DNA of 64,000 nucleotides, taken from a filamentous cyanobacterium ESFC-1 (GTDB lineage: Bacteria > Cyanobacteriota > Cyanobacteriia > Cyanobacteriales > Spirulinaceae). Both the position numbers and the translations under genes were made by a program. The stretch lies in NCBI GenBank assembly GCA_000380225.1, contig KB904821.1, positions 3,393,631-3,457,630 of the forward strand. Reading direction: 5' to 3'. The notes under the pieces were generated by a model. It was given only the letters and a program-made list of their open reading frames with translations. It searched no databases and was not told the origin of the DNA. This document shows positions 35,610 through 45,080 of this stretch, one piece after another (the first letter of the stretch is position 1; the number at the start of each line of letters is the position of its first letter).

Positions 35610-36338
35610 TTATTTATTCCTAGAATCAGTAATTTTTCGTTCGGTATTTGCCAGCCATTTATCCTCATCGGAAGAATCTTTGGCGATCGCGAGATACCCC
35701 ACAGAACAACGATCGATCAGTAAAACAGATTGCTGACGACAAGGAACAACTTTAGCCCAACTCGGTAATACAGCACTGATTGAAACTAAATTTTGGTCAG
35801 CATCATAAACATCAACTTGACCGACTTTGTTTTCGGGTAAAAACGGCAATTGTTTAGAAACCACCGTCCCGACACAGCCAAGAATGCGATCGCCACTCGC
35901 ATCTTGACCAAAAGGGGCAAATAACTTGCCAATTGGTCGTGAAATCAAACTCCCCAGATACAAACTCAGGATCAGCGAGACGGCAAAAATCATCCCACCC
36001 CAGCCCCAAAACGTGGTAGGAATGCGACCAAGGGCGCGGCCTGCCAAAATATTCAAAAGCCAGCCCAAAGCCCCCCAGAGGCTAAAATCTGTGGCAATCA
36101 GCAAGATTAAAGGGACTTTGCCCACTCCCAACCAACCCAAAAACAGCAAAAAGCCAAAATCGCCCTCAGCATCGGGATCGACATCAGTATCCGCATCGAC
36201 TTCGAGCAAACCATCCCCGGCATCCCCATCGAGATCGAAATCATCATCCCCACCCCCGGCGGAAATGGCAAATAAAAACAAGACAACACCCAAACCGAGT
36301 AAAATCCAGTAGGGCAAATTAGCCAGACTATAAATCAT
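35610..36338 (-). CDS. YqiJ/NfeD-like membrane protein with OB fold, partner of the flotillin
   Basis: This 242-residue protein has an N-terminal membrane segment (about 8-25). An Asp-rich loop (DDDFDLDGDAGDG to DADTDVDPDAEGD, about 31-62) follows. Three more hydrophobic segments come next, then a cytosolic OB-type domain (about 150-225, ILGCVGTVVSK ... VDVYDADQNLVSISA). The architecture is that of the YqiJ family, which pairs with flotillins as NfeD proteins do with SPFH proteins. The Asp-rich loop lies between membrane segments and could bind divalent cations; that is inference. Confidence 0.8.
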   Translation of the reverse strand: MIYSLANLPYWILLGLGVVLFLFAISAGGGDDDFDLDGDAGDGLLEVDADTDVDPDAEGDFGFLLFLGWLGVGKVPLILLIATDFSLWGALGWLLNILAGRALGRIPTTFWGWGGMIFAVSLILSLYLGSLISRPIGKLFAPFGQDASGDRILGCVGTVVSKQLPFLPENKVGQVDVYDADQNLVSISAVLPSWAKVVPCRQQSVLLIDRCSVGYLAIAKDSSDEDKWLANTERKITDSRNK

Positions 36339-36444
36339 TACGCAATTGCTGTTATGGTTTCGTTGGGGCGATCGCGCGATCGCACCTCAAGTTTAGCCGC
36401 AAATTTAGATAAACCTCAGCCCTGCGATAGATTTTTTAACAGTA

Positions 36445-36530
36445 TCTTTGGTTGTTGGTTGTTGGTGAATACTGCGATCGAGACCAAGGACAAAGGACAA
36501 ATGACCAAAGACAAAGAACAAAAAAAGGAC
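36445..36530. repeat. Heptamer tracts (ttggttg and gaccaaag/gacaaag units)
   Basis: ttggttg units at about 36448-36467 are followed by gaccaaggacaaaggacaaa and related units at 36480-36530. They fill the gap between the YqiJ-like gene and the 3' end of glgB. Confidence 0.7.
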
Positions 36531-36570
36531 ATGGCCGCAGCCACATCCCGAAAATGAACCCAACAAAACT

Positions 36571-38865
36571 TTATTCGGATGGTGCAAGTGCCGCCTGGGT
36601 CTTTTCCTTATCCAACTTAAACATCACCACAGCCAACGGCGGTAAACACAAATCCAAAGAATAGGGTTGATTATGGCAAGACCATTCATCGGTCCATTTG
36701 CCCCCTAAATTCCCCATATTGCTGCCGCCGTATTGCCGCGCATCACTGTTAAAGATTTCCGTGTAGAAACCCATTTCCGGGACACCAATACGATAGTGAC
36801 TGTGGGGTTGCGGCGTATAGTTGCACACCGCCACAATAAACTCATCACTCTCTTTATCCCGGCGGATAAACGACGCTACACTATGGCGATTGTCGCTGCA
36901 ATCAATCCACTCAAAGCCTGCTTCTTCGTAATCTTGAGTATATAAAGCCGGTTCGCGCTTATACAACCCATTGAGGTCAGCGAAAAACTGCTTGAGTTGA
37001 CGATGGGGTTCATATTCAAGCAACTGCCACTCCAAATCTCCCCAAACATTCCACTCACTCCACTGACCCAACTCCATGCTCATAAACATGGTTTTCTTGC
37101 CGGGATGAGCGAACATATAGCTAAACAAACAGCGTACATTGGCGAACTTTTGCCACTCATCCCCCGGCATTTTACCAATGATGCTGCTTTTGCCGTGAAC
37201 CACCTCATCGTGAGACAACGCCAGCATATAGTTTTCGCTGTGGTGATACCACATACTAAACGTGATGTTGTTTTGGTGGAACTGACGGAACCAGGGGTCC
37301 ATGTGGAAATAATCCAACATATCGTGCATCCAGCCCATATTCCACTTGAGGTTGAAGCCCAAACCCCCGGTATAAGTGGGCCAAGATACCATCGGCCAAT
37401 CAGTGGATTCTTCGGCAATGGAGAGTAAGCCGGGGTAATAACTAAACGCCACCGAGTTAACTTGTCTGAGGAAGTCCGCCGCTTCTATATTCTCGCGACC
37501 CCCGTATTCATTCGTGACCCATTGCCCTTCGTCGCGGAAGTAATCGAGATATAGCATCGAAGCCACTGCATCCACGCGAATGCCGTCGATGTGATATTTG
37601 TCGAACCAAAACAAGGCATTAGACACCAAGAAGTTACGAACTTCGTTGCGGGAATAGTTAAAAACCAGGGTTCCCCATTCCTTGTGTTCGCCTTTGCGGG
37701 GGTCGCCGTGTTCGTAGAGGTGCGTTCCGTCAAAAAAGGCCAAGCCGTGGCCATCTTTGGGGAAGTGACCCGGAACCCAGTCTACTAATACGCCAATGTT
37801 GTTGTGATGACATTGATCGACGAAGTACATAAAGTCTTCGGGGGTTCCGAAGCGGGAAGTCGGGGCATAATAACCCGTGACTTGATAACCCCAAGACCCA
37901 TCGAAGGGGTGTTCGGCGATGGGTAAGAGTTCGATGTGGGTGTAGCCTAGGTCTTTGATGTAGGGAATCAGCTTTTCGGCGAGTTCGTAATAACTCAAAA
38001 AACGTGCGCCGGGTTTCTCTGAAACCGCAACGGGTTCGGCGTTACCGTTGAGGGATTGGACGGGTTCGGCCATCGAAGCGTGTAACCAAGACCCGGCATG
38101 AAGTTCATATACAGAGATCGGAAGGGTTAGGGGGTCGGTTGTCCGTCGTTTTTCCATCCAGTCTTGGTCATGCCATTGATAGGATTCGAGATCGGCGACG
38201 ATGGAGGCGGTTTTGGGTCGGACTTCTTGTTGGAAGCCGTAGGGGTCGGATTTTTCGTAAATGTGTCCTTCCCAGTTTTTGATTTCGTATTTGTAATGTT
38301 CGCCTGCGGTGATTTCGGGGACAAAGAGTTCCCAAGTGCCGTTGCCTTTTTTCCGCATTTGGTGGAGTCGTCCGTCCCATTGGTTGAAGTTACCAATAAT
38401 GGAGACGTTGCGGGCGTTGGGGGCCCATACGGCAAAGTAAACGCCGTTTACACTATCGACTTGGGTCGGGTGTGCGCCGAGTTTTTCGTAAATGCGGTGA
38501 TGGTTGCCTTCGGCGAATAAATGTAGATCGAATTCTGTGAGTTTGGGGGAACGAAAGGCGTAGGGGTCGTAGATGACTCTTTCGCGATCGCCCTCTTTGA
38601 CTCGCAGTTGATAGTTGCTGAGTTCTTCGGTTTCAATAACGCATTCAAAAAAGTGGGGATGTTGTGACGACTGCATCGGGTATTCTTGCCGTTGTTCGGG
38701 GCAAATTGTCCAAGCGGCTTCGGCTTGGGGAAGATAAGCCCGCACGACCCAACTTTTGATTTTGCCGTTTTGTTCGAGGGGATGGGGGCCGAGAACTTGA
38801 AAGGGATCGTGATGTTGGTTATTAACGATCAGATTTATTTGTTCGGGCGCAATTTTTGTAGACAT
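36571..38865 (-). CDS. glgB: 1,4-alpha-glucan branching enzyme
   Basis: This 764-residue GH13 enzyme introduces alpha-1,6 branches into glycogen. The N-terminal carbohydrate-binding domains contain VNNQHHDPFQVLGPH and AVWAPNARNVSIIGNFNQWD. The catalytic barrel has the four GH13 regions: DWVPGHF, DGIRVDAVASMLYLD (nucleophile Asp), SIAEEST (acid Glu) and LSHDEVVHGK (transition-state Asp). The C-terminal beta domain is present. Length is normal. It is the main glycogen-structure gene visible here, with no other glg genes nearby. Confidence 0.97.
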   Translation of the reverse strand: MSTKIAPEQINLIVNNQHHDPFQVLGPHPLEQNGKIKSWVVRAYLPQAEAAWTICPEQRQEYPMQSSQHPHFFECVIETEELSNYQLRVKEGDRERVIYDPYAFRSPKLTEFDLHLFAEGNHHRIYEKLGAHPTQVDSVNGVYFAVWAPNARNVSIIGNFNQWDGRLHQMRKKGNGTWELFVPEITAGEHYKYEIKNWEGHIYEKSDPYGFQQEVRPKTASIVADLESYQWHDQDWMEKRRTTDPLTLPISVYELHAGSWLHASMAEPVQSLNGNAEPVAVSEKPGARFLSYYELAEKLIPYIKDLGYTHIELLPIAEHPFDGSWGYQVTGYYAPTSRFGTPEDFMYFVDQCHHNNIGVLVDWVPGHFPKDGHGLAFFDGTHLYEHGDPRKGEHKEWGTLVFNYSRNEVRNFLVSNALFWFDKYHIDGIRVDAVASMLYLDYFRDEGQWVTNEYGGRENIEAADFLRQVNSVAFSYYPGLLSIAEESTDWPMVSWPTYTGGLGFNLKWNMGWMHDMLDYFHMDPWFRQFHQNNITFSMWYHHSENYMLALSHDEVVHGKSSIIGKMPGDEWQKFANVRCLFSYMFAHPGKKTMFMSMELGQWSEWNVWGDLEWQLLEYEPHRQLKQFFADLNGLYKREPALYTQDYEEAGFEWIDCSDNRHSVASFIRRDKESDEFIVAVCNYTPQPHSHYRIGVPEMGFYTEIFNSDARQYGGSNMGNLGGKWTDEWSCHNQPYSLDLCLPPLAVVMFKLDKEKTQAALAPSE

Positions 38866-39089
38866 TTATATTATGAGAGTTTGCTGTTGCCGCTAGAGTT
38901 TAGTATATGGTTGTCCGCCTGGGATCAGGTGATTTTGCCCCAGAAAAGTCTAATAAAAATGATGGCGATCGCGCCGGGCTAACTGCTGAGTAGGTTAGCG
39001 CAAACCCTGGTTTTTCACAATTTTTACGAAGATTTGTCTGATTTTACCACAAATTCTCTCAGGGGAGCGAGGCGAGGCCGGCAGGCGGT

Positions 39090-39398
39090 TTATAACAAGG
39101 GAATGGGACTAAAGGTATTGATTAAACGACGTAAACGCAGCAAAAAGATCAGTTGTTGCAGTTCTTCTGAAACTGGGGGCGCATAACGACCTTGGGTCAG
39201 TTGGGCTTCGAGTTCAGCAAATTCGGCGGCGGTGAGGGGTTCGCCGTTTAAGGGTGAAACAGCTTCGGTAATAATTTCCATTTGCAGGACTTCTTCGGGG
39301 ATATCTTCGGGAGGCGGTAGGGCGATCGCTCTCGGACTCATACCCAACAACCCGATCAACCCTAAACTTAAACTTGATATGAGTTGGCGAGCTTTCAT
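39090..39398 (-). CDS. Small exported protein of unknown function
   Basis: This 102-residue protein has a clear signal peptide (LISSLSLGLIGLLGM, likely cleavage after AIA, residue 26). The mature part is acidic and mostly helical (PEDIPEEVLQMEIITEA, GEPLTAAEFAELEAQLTQGR), ending in a hydrophobic FSPIPLL. It fits the pattern of conserved cyanobacterial small secreted proteins. No motif indicates function. It starts at ATG 39396-39398. Confidence 0.65.
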   Translation of the reverse strand: MKARQLISSLSLGLIGLLGMSPRAIALPPPEDIPEEVLQMEIITEAVSPLNGEPLTAAEFAELEAQLTQGRYAPPVSEELQQLIFLLRLRRLINTFSPIPLL

Positions 39399-39573
39399 AA
39401 AATTCGCGAATGCTGAACGGTAATCGTCTGGATCAAACTAATTAACCGGGTCGAGCCTTATTCTTTCAAAACAGCGCTAGTTTTAAAAAAATTAGCCATG
39501 ACCCGGTTTTTGGGGTTTAAAAGCGCTAAAACGACCTGACCTGACAGTTTATGGCTTTTAAAGACAATTGAGC

Positions 39574-39702
39574 TTATTCTTCGGGGGCTTCTTCCATTTC
39601 TTCCATTTCTTCTTCGATTGGTTCTTCGCCACCGCCGTTACAAGCTGTTAAAGGCATTAATAAAGCCAATAAGCAAAGTAGGCTCCAAAGTTTCTTGTTC
39701 AT
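39574..39702 (-). CDS. 42-residue acidic lipoprotein
   Basis: The ATG at 39700-39702 is preceded by a strong Shine-Dalgarno (minus strand aaaggaggaagt). The protein MNKKLWSLLCLLALLMPLTA ends its signal with lipobox LTAC. The mature part is only CNGGG followed by an acidic tail of Glu, Met, Ile and Pro (EEEMEEMEEAPEE). It is too short for most gene finders. It has the same type of acidic Met/Glu tail as the linker of the fasciclin lipoprotein at 18644-19252. Function unknown. Confidence 0.75.
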   Translation of the reverse strand: MNKKLWSLLCLLALLMPLTACNGGGEEPIEEEMEEMEEAPEE

Positions 39703-39921
39703 ACTTCCTCCTTTTACGGGTTCGTGTTAAAAGTAATTGTTAAGTTGATTTACAACTACGCAACGATAACACAAAAAAATAGAGACCGCGCAATAATCAA
39801 GTCAGAAAGATCATCTTGGGTTGCACCCCTCGGCGATCGCGACTTGTTTTAACCCAGAGAGAGGAAAAATAGAATGCTAATATTGATGCGGTCTAGATTG
39901 ATTCACAACGAGTAAAAAACT

Positions 39922-40473
39922 ATGGCTGCTTCCCCGCGATTTTTGAATCCGCCTAGACGTGACCGTTCAAAACGTCCTGGGGGGACTGGGACGGGACGGC
40001 GATCGCTCCGTCGCTCCCAACCCGCGCCAACCAAGGTGATTCCTTTACAACAGCGCTCACCTCAAACCCAGCCGCGTCCGACTGCGCGACGGGGAAATCT
40101 GGCTTCGGCAAGGAATCCTTTATTACTGCGCTTTATTTTATTTTTACAACACAGTTCTTCGGCGATCGCCTTTGCTTTGGTCGGAGCCGTTTTACTGGCT
40201 TACGCTTCGACCGTGTACATCCAACAACAATGGAGTGAAGAATACCGCAAACTCGAAAGCCTCCAACGAGAAGTGCGAAACCTCACCGCCGCCGATGCGA
40301 TTTTTAAAGATAACCTGGCTCAACAAGCCGAACAACCGGACACGGGCTTAGTGATGCCGAGTCCTGATAATAATATTTACTTATCTCCCTCTTCCCCCCA
40401 AAAAACCGCCAATCCTCCCCCCAAACCGACTCCTAAAAAAGCATCTGCCAGTAACCTGCCGATTGGCTATTAG
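39922..40473 (+). CDS. FtsL-like bitopic membrane protein upstream of FtsI
   Basis: This 183-residue protein has a basic Pro/Arg-rich cytosolic N-terminus (about 1-65). One membrane segment follows (about 78-96, AIAFALVGAVLLAYASTVYI). A short predicted coiled coil (WSEEYRKLESLQREVRNLT) then leads to a Pro-rich periplasmic tail. This topology, and the position 176 bp upstream of the FtsI-type transpeptidase on the same strand, match divisome proteins of the FtsL type that cyanobacteria carry next to ftsI. Sequence similarity to FtsL itself is too weak to prove it. Confidence 0.65.
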   Translation: MAASPRFLNPPRRDRSKRPGGTGTGRRSLRRSQPAPTKVIPLQQRSPQTQPRPTARRGNLASARNPLLLRFILFLQHSSSAIAFALVGAVLLAYASTVYIQQQWSEEYRKLESLQREVRNLTAADAIFKDNLAQQAEQPDTGLVMPSPDNNIYLSPSSPQKTANPPPKPTPKKASASNLPIGY

Positions 40474-40649
40474 TATCTAACGGATCGCGTTTTTTCGATA
40501 GCGAACGGGTTATGGGTTTCAAAGAGGGGATTTAAACTTTGGTTTATAGGGAAGATAAAAAAAAGACTGAACACGGTTGCTGTATGGGCATTACAGACCG
40601 AAAAAGTAAAATTAACGTTTCAATAGAGAGCCACCCGTTTTGAAGCTTT

Positions 40650-42482
40650 ATGACAGACTCTAAAGTTAAAGTTCTGCGTCCTACCCCTGCTCGAAAACGC
40701 CGCCGCCGTCCGCGGCCTCAGCCGGAAAAACCGAAAGCAAAGATTTTGAAGGCTCTGGGAAAATTTGAACAGTCCTCGACTTGGCAATGGGGCCGATTAT
40801 TGTTGGTGTGGGCGCTCTTAACCGGGAGTGCCTTGGGGTTGGGGTGGAATTTGTATCACCTGCAAATCGTAGACTCGCCGGATTTGGTGCAAAAAGCGCG
40901 ACAGCAACAAATGGTTTATATGCGCCCCTTTGTTCCCCGTCGCCCGATTGTAGACCGCACTGGTAATGTCTTAGCAACTGACCGCTTGGTTTATACCCTG
41001 TATGCCCATCCCAAGCTGTTTAAAGAATCAAAGGCAGAAATGGCGCAAAAACTCAGCCAAATTTTAGAGCGTCAAAGTCCAGAAGCGATCTTGAAAAAGT
41101 TAAATCAGCGCTCGACGGGGATTCCGGTGGCTTATGCGCTACGGGAAGAAGTGGCGGATAAAATTGTGGCGTTGTCGGCGGATGGTTTGGAGTTGATTCG
41201 GCAATATTCGCGTTTGTATCCTCAACAGGAGTTGGTGGCGGATACGGTGGGTTATACGGATTTAGAACATCACGGCCAAGCGGGACTCGAATATAGCCAG
41301 CAACAGCGCTTAGAGCGTAATGTGGTGACGCTCCGGCTGAATCGGGCGGGCAATGGGGCGCTAATGCCGGATCATATGCCGGAGGGATTTCTGAATTTTG
41401 ATGATTATCGTTTGCAAACGTCTCTGGATTTGCGCTTGCAGCGAGCTACCCGTTTTGTGCTGAAACAAAAGCTCGAAGAATTTGAAGCCAAACGGGGGGT
41501 TGTGATTGTCATGGATGCGGATGACGGTGCGATTTTGGCTTTGGCTTGCGAGCCGACTTATAACCCGAATCAATATTATAAGTATGAGATTGGTTTGTTT
41601 CGCAATTGGGCGATCGCGGATAGTTACGAACCGGGGTCAACCTTTAAGCCGGTGAATATTGCTTTAGCCCTCGAAGCAGGCGCGATTCAACCGGATACCA
41701 CTATCGAAGACACGGGGATGATTAAAATCGAGCAGTGGGAAATCAAAAACCACGACTTTGACTCCCGTGGGGCTAGGGGTCAACTCAGCCTCGATGAAGT
41801 TTTACAATATTCGAGTAATGTGGGCATGGTGGATATTATTCGCCGCATTCCTCGCGATCGCTATTACAAGGCGCTGCAAGAGTTAAACATTAATCAACGC
41901 ATGGGGATTGGTTTGCCCGGAGAAGCCGCCGGACAACTCAAAAGCGAAGAACAATTCACATCTTCTTTTGTCGAAGTCGCAACCACGGCTTTTGGTCAAG
42001 GGTTTGCCCTTACGCCTTTAAAGTTGGCTCAACTTCAGGCCACGATTGCCAACGGCGGTAAATTAGTAACACCCCATATTGTCAAGGGTTTGATCGATGC
42101 TGAGGGTAATTATCAATGGCAACCGGAATTAGACTCCCCGCGTCAAGTTTTTGCCCCAGAACACGCTCAAGCGGTGTTTGACATGATGGTTAATACTGTG
42201 AATTCTAGTAGTGGCGAGAATGCCCGGATTGAGGGGTATCGCGTCGCCGGGAAGTCGGGAACGGCTCAAAAAGCCAGTCCCACGGGGGGCTATTACAGCG
42301 ATTTACGCATTAGTAGCTTTGTGAGTTTGCTGGCCGATGGCGATCGCAGCTATGTGGTCATGGCGGTGGTGGATGAACCGAAGGGGAATAATGCTTTTGG
42401 TTCGGTGGTGGCCGCGCCGATTGTCAAGTCGGTGATGGAAGCTTTGATTACCATTGAGGAAATTCCCCCTGCGGACAGTTAA
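40650..42482 (+). CDS. ftsI: Peptidoglycan transpeptidase FtsI (class B PBP)
   Basis: This 610-residue class B penicillin-binding protein cross-links septal peptidoglycan. It has an Arg/Pro-rich cytosolic start, a membrane anchor (about 48-70) and a dimerisation/pedestal region (RRPIVDRTGNVLATD). The transpeptidase domain has SxxK at Ser330 (PGSTFKP), SxN at 388-390 (SSN) and KSGT at 535-538. Motif spacing is normal. FtsI rather than the elongation PBP2 is preferred because of its length and the FtsL-like neighbour; mreBCD lies elsewhere in the window without a PBP gene. Confidence 0.92.
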   Translation: MTDSKVKVLRPTPARKRRRRPRPQPEKPKAKILKALGKFEQSSTWQWGRLLLVWALLTGSALGLGWNLYHLQIVDSPDLVQKARQQQMVYMRPFVPRRPIVDRTGNVLATDRLVYTLYAHPKLFKESKAEMAQKLSQILERQSPEAILKKLNQRSTGIPVAYALREEVADKIVALSADGLELIRQYSRLYPQQELVADTVGYTDLEHHGQAGLEYSQQQRLERNVVTLRLNRAGNGALMPDHMPEGFLNFDDYRLQTSLDLRLQRATRFVLKQKLEEFEAKRGVVIVMDADDGAILALACEPTYNPNQYYKYEIGLFRNWAIADSYEPGSTFKPVNIALALEAGAIQPDTTIEDTGMIKIEQWEIKNHDFDSRGARGQLSLDEVLQYSSNVGMVDIIRRIPRDRYYKALQELNINQRMGIGLPGEAAGQLKSEEQFTSSFVEVATTAFGQGFALTPLKLAQLQATIANGGKLVTPHIVKGLIDAEGNYQWQPELDSPRQVFAPEHAQAVFDMMVNTVNSSSGENARIEGYRVAGKSGTAQKASPTGGYYSDLRISSFVSLLADGDRSYVVMAVVDEPKGNNAFGSVVAAPIVKSVMEALITIEEIPPADS

Positions 42483-42526
42483 GAGATTGCCCGCAGTTTT
42501 GCGCCCTGGTTGCTGCTTTGTCTTTC

Positions 42527-43408
42527 TCAGACACCATCTTTTCTCATGCCTTGGGGGCCTGTCCAGACTTGGTTTAATACTTGGCCGTAGACAATGGGAC
42601 GGTCTTGACGGGCGAGGATGGTTTCACCTTTGAAATTAACGGCCCAAATTTGCCAATGTTCTTCCCCTAAATTACCGGCTTTAAAAAGGACGCGATCGCG
42701 ATCGGCTTCACTCCAACCGAGCAAAACCGCATTACTATACTGGGTGGTATTGGGAACGAGGGTAAAGGTTTGACGATCTTTTCGTTGCCAAACAACCGCA
42801 TAATCAGAAGCCTGAGAACTATTAAACAGCCCTTCAAATTGACGCGCTAAGAGGCGATCGCCCTTCTCTGACCAAGAGACAGGAATTAAAATGGAAATCG
42901 CCCCCGGATTTCCGGCAGCTTCACTGTCGTTGAAGGGATTATCGGATAAGGGGGAAGCGGCGGTGATGGTGCGGAGATCGCCGGTTTTGGTATCTTCGAG
43001 AAACATCACACTGGTAACGCGGCAGCCGTATAAGTGGGAGTCGGCTTGCATCTGGATACGACTGTAAGCGGCGTATTGACCGTCAGGAGACATCAAGGAC
43101 GGACTGCGATAAAAACGAGTGCGACGCGGGCTATCGGCAGATTGCCCTGCCGGGCCGCCAAACTCGGCATAAGTCGCTAATACCCAATTCCAGGGAATGG
43201 GATAAGCACTGTTGAGGGGGTCAATGGGAACTTCGGGACTAATGGTGGTATCGGTGGTGTCTACCACTTGCATCGGCGGTTGGGTCGTAGCAAGATAAGG
43301 AGGTGCGACATCAATGGGGGCGAGATCGGGCAAGCGGTTAAATGCACTGTAAAATCCCGATGAGGTCGGAAAATTGCGATCCGAGGAAGGCTGAGACGGT
43401 TCATACAT
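42527..43408 (-). CDS. Conserved cyanobacterial protein, beta-propeller-like (uncertain)
   Basis: The 293-residue product has a Pro/Ser/Thr-rich N-terminus (about 1-75). A region of short beta-strand blocks follows, with propeller-like motifs (SLMSPDGQYAAYSRIQMQ, VSWSEKGDRLLARQ, HWQIWAVNFKG) that recall TolB/WD40-type repeats. No signal peptide is obvious. The next gene, on the opposite strand, encodes a TolB-like lipoprotein, which supports a shared theme. Function unknown. Confidence 0.6.
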   Translation of the reverse strand: MYEPSQPSSDRNFPTSSGFYSAFNRLPDLAPIDVAPPYLATTQPPMQVVDTTDTTISPEVPIDPLNSAYPIPWNWVLATYAEFGGPAGQSADSPRRTRFYRSPSLMSPDGQYAAYSRIQMQADSHLYGCRVTSVMFLEDTKTGDLRTITAASPLSDNPFNDSEAAGNPGAISILIPVSWSEKGDRLLARQFEGLFNSSQASDYAVVWQRKDRQTFTLVPNTTQYSNAVLLGWSEADRDRVLFKAGNLGEEHWQIWAVNFKGETILARQDRPIVYGQVLNQVWTGPQGMRKDGV

Positions 43409-43662
43409 TATGCTAATTTTTGAAATAAGGTTAAAAAATGAATTGGGGTCGCTTGAAATTTTTAGAAATGAGGGACCAATCGGGCTGTCCCTCCCGGTTT
43501 TGAGTTTTATGCTTTATGTATAGCAATTTCTTAGAACCCTGGCCCCCAGAATTTTGCAAAGATTCACTAAAAAGTTTTGAGAAAGTTGGAATGGTTAAGG
43601 AACAACAAATATAGTAATTCGCTGCCGATCTGTTTATACCGGAAAGAGAGGGGCATGAAAGG

Positions 43663-44223
43663 GTGAGTGCTAATGACGATCAAAAAAGACCAATGACCCA
43701 TAACTCGATGGTGATGCGTCTGGGTATGGCGATCGCGCTGGCGGGGGTTTTAGGGGGATGTGGGGGTTATCCTCGGTTACTGAATTTTCCCTTTGACCGT
43801 AGCGGGCGTAATTTTAACAGTGGGGCTTCAGAGGTCGCGCCGGATATTGCGTCACGCTACATTGTGTTTGTATCCGATCGCAACCGTTCCCAGGATATTT
43901 ATGTTTTTGATGCGGAAAATCGCCGTTTAATCGAGGTTCCGGGGTTAAATTCCCTTGATGCGATCGCGTCTGACCCGGCTATTTCTGAAGATGGCCGCTA
44001 CATTGTTTATACTCGCACCCGTCAAGGACGCTCGAATATCCATCTCTACGACCGCGAAACGGAAATAGACCGCAATTTGACTTCTAGTTTACAAGCAGAA
44101 GTCCGTCACCCCACGATTAGCGCCGAGGGCGATCGCATTGCTTATGAGGTGGCGATTGATGGCCAATGGGATATCCGGGTGGGCGATCTTAATGGCAATC
44201 CCATTGATTTGCCGGGAATGTGA
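43663..44223 (+). CDS. TolB-like beta-propeller lipoprotein
   Basis: A GTG at 43663 gives 186 residues; ATG codons at 43693 and 43708 are alternatives and would give a tighter lipoprotein signal (VMRLGMAIALAGVLGGC, lipobox LGGC). The mature part has at least three propeller repeats with the TolB pattern: YIVFVSDRNRSQDIYVFD, AISEDGRYIVYTR, and DRIAYEVAIDGQWDIRV. It is shorter than TolB (about four blades) and lacks its N-terminal domain. It probably sits in the outer or plasma membrane facing the periplasm. Confidence 0.8.
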   Translation: MSANDDQKRPMTHNSMVMRLGMAIALAGVLGGCGGYPRLLNFPFDRSGRNFNSGASEVAPDIASRYIVFVSDRNRSQDIYVFDAENRRLIEVPGLNSLDAIASDPAISEDGRYIVYTRTRQGRSNIHLYDRETEIDRNLTSSLQAEVRHPTISAEGDRIAYEVAIDGQWDIRVGDLNGNPIDLPGM

Positions 44224-44265
44224 TGAAGTTGCTTTCTTCAGCAAGCCCTGAATAGATGTTGAAGC

Positions 44266-44721
44266 TCAAGGATTGGAGTCTGGGGGCGGATTGCGAATTT
44301 CAAAAGGGGGCGACTTCGGGGCGGGTAAACGTTCGCGCGATCGCCTTCTTTTTTGGGGATAACGTTGCCATTTTTGCCAAGCGGCTTTGACTCCTGCGAT
44401 CGCGCTGCGGGTTTGGACTGTAGCCCGATGGGTTGAAGTCCGGGCTTCTTCGAGGCTGCGATCGACTTGTTTGACAATCCCCGAAGCACTATTTACCCCG
44501 TCGTGAAGATCGTCGGTTAATTCGCTAATTTCTAACCCGGTTAAACGAATCGCTTCTAAAGTCGGCGGAAATTCTCGCTGTAGGGTATCGAATAGTTTTT
44601 CTGCACTGCGGGCTGCCCGCGCTAACTCAGTTACGGCGGGGATTAATGCCACTAAGACGGCTGTTAAACTTACAGCGACTAACAGCAGGGAAAAACCAAG
44701 CCAAAACAAAGGATCGCTCAC
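44266..44721 (-). CDS. DUF948-like single-pass membrane protein
   Basis: A GTG at 44719-44721 starts a 151-residue protein with an N-terminal membrane helix (about 6-30). An amphipathic helical region (AARSAEKLFDTLQREFP, GLEISELTDDLHDGV) typical of DUF948 proteins follows, then a basic tail ending in Pro-rich sequence. It stands 14 bp downstream of the YtxH gene on the same strand; DUF948 and YtxH proteins are often neighbours, including in Bacillus general stress loci. Function unknown. Confidence 0.75.
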   Translation of the reverse strand: MSDPLFWLGFSLLLVAVSLTAVLVALIPAVTELARAARSAEKLFDTLQREFPPTLEAIRLTGLEISELTDDLHDGVNSASGIVKQVDRSLEEARTSTHRATVQTRSAIAGVKAAWQKWQRYPQKRRRSRERLPAPKSPPFEIRNPPPDSNP

Positions 44722-44735
44722 TATTGTCTCTATGC

Positions 44736-45080
44736 CTACGAATGATGGTTCACCGAAGCCGAGGAATCGGCTAATTCGCGGGTTTTTTGCAATTCTTGGG
44801 CTTTCATCTGACTGGCATCAATGCCGGCGGCGATCGCGTCTTGCAAACGGTCTAAAGTATCATCCCAGTTGTGTAAGGCGGATTCAGAAAGGCGATCGGC
44901 TTGGAGTTGTAAGCTAGTAGACAAGTCTTCGGCCAACTCCGGTAATGCGGCAGCCGATTTTTTGACAATTTGGCGGGTTTCTCGACCCGAACGGGGGGCC
45001 ACTAACAATCCAACCACGGTTCCCACCGCCGTTCCGATCAGCATTCCACCCAAAAACGAACCATTCCTTGATTTTGCCAT
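44736..45080 (-). CDS. YtxH domain-containing protein
   Basis: This 114-residue protein has the YtxH pattern: a short basic start, a Gly-rich membrane segment (FLGGMLIGTAVGTVVGLLVA) followed at once by PRSGRETR, then an amphipathic helical region. Members are small envelope proteins linked to general stress in Firmicutes. The operon with the DUF948-like gene downstream supports the call. Confidence 0.85.
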   Translation of the reverse strand: MAKSRNGSFLGGMLIGTAVGTVVGLLVAPRSGRETRQIVKKSAAALPELAEDLSTSLQLQADRLSESALHNWDDTLDRLQDAIAAGIDASQMKAQELQKTRELADSSASVNHHS

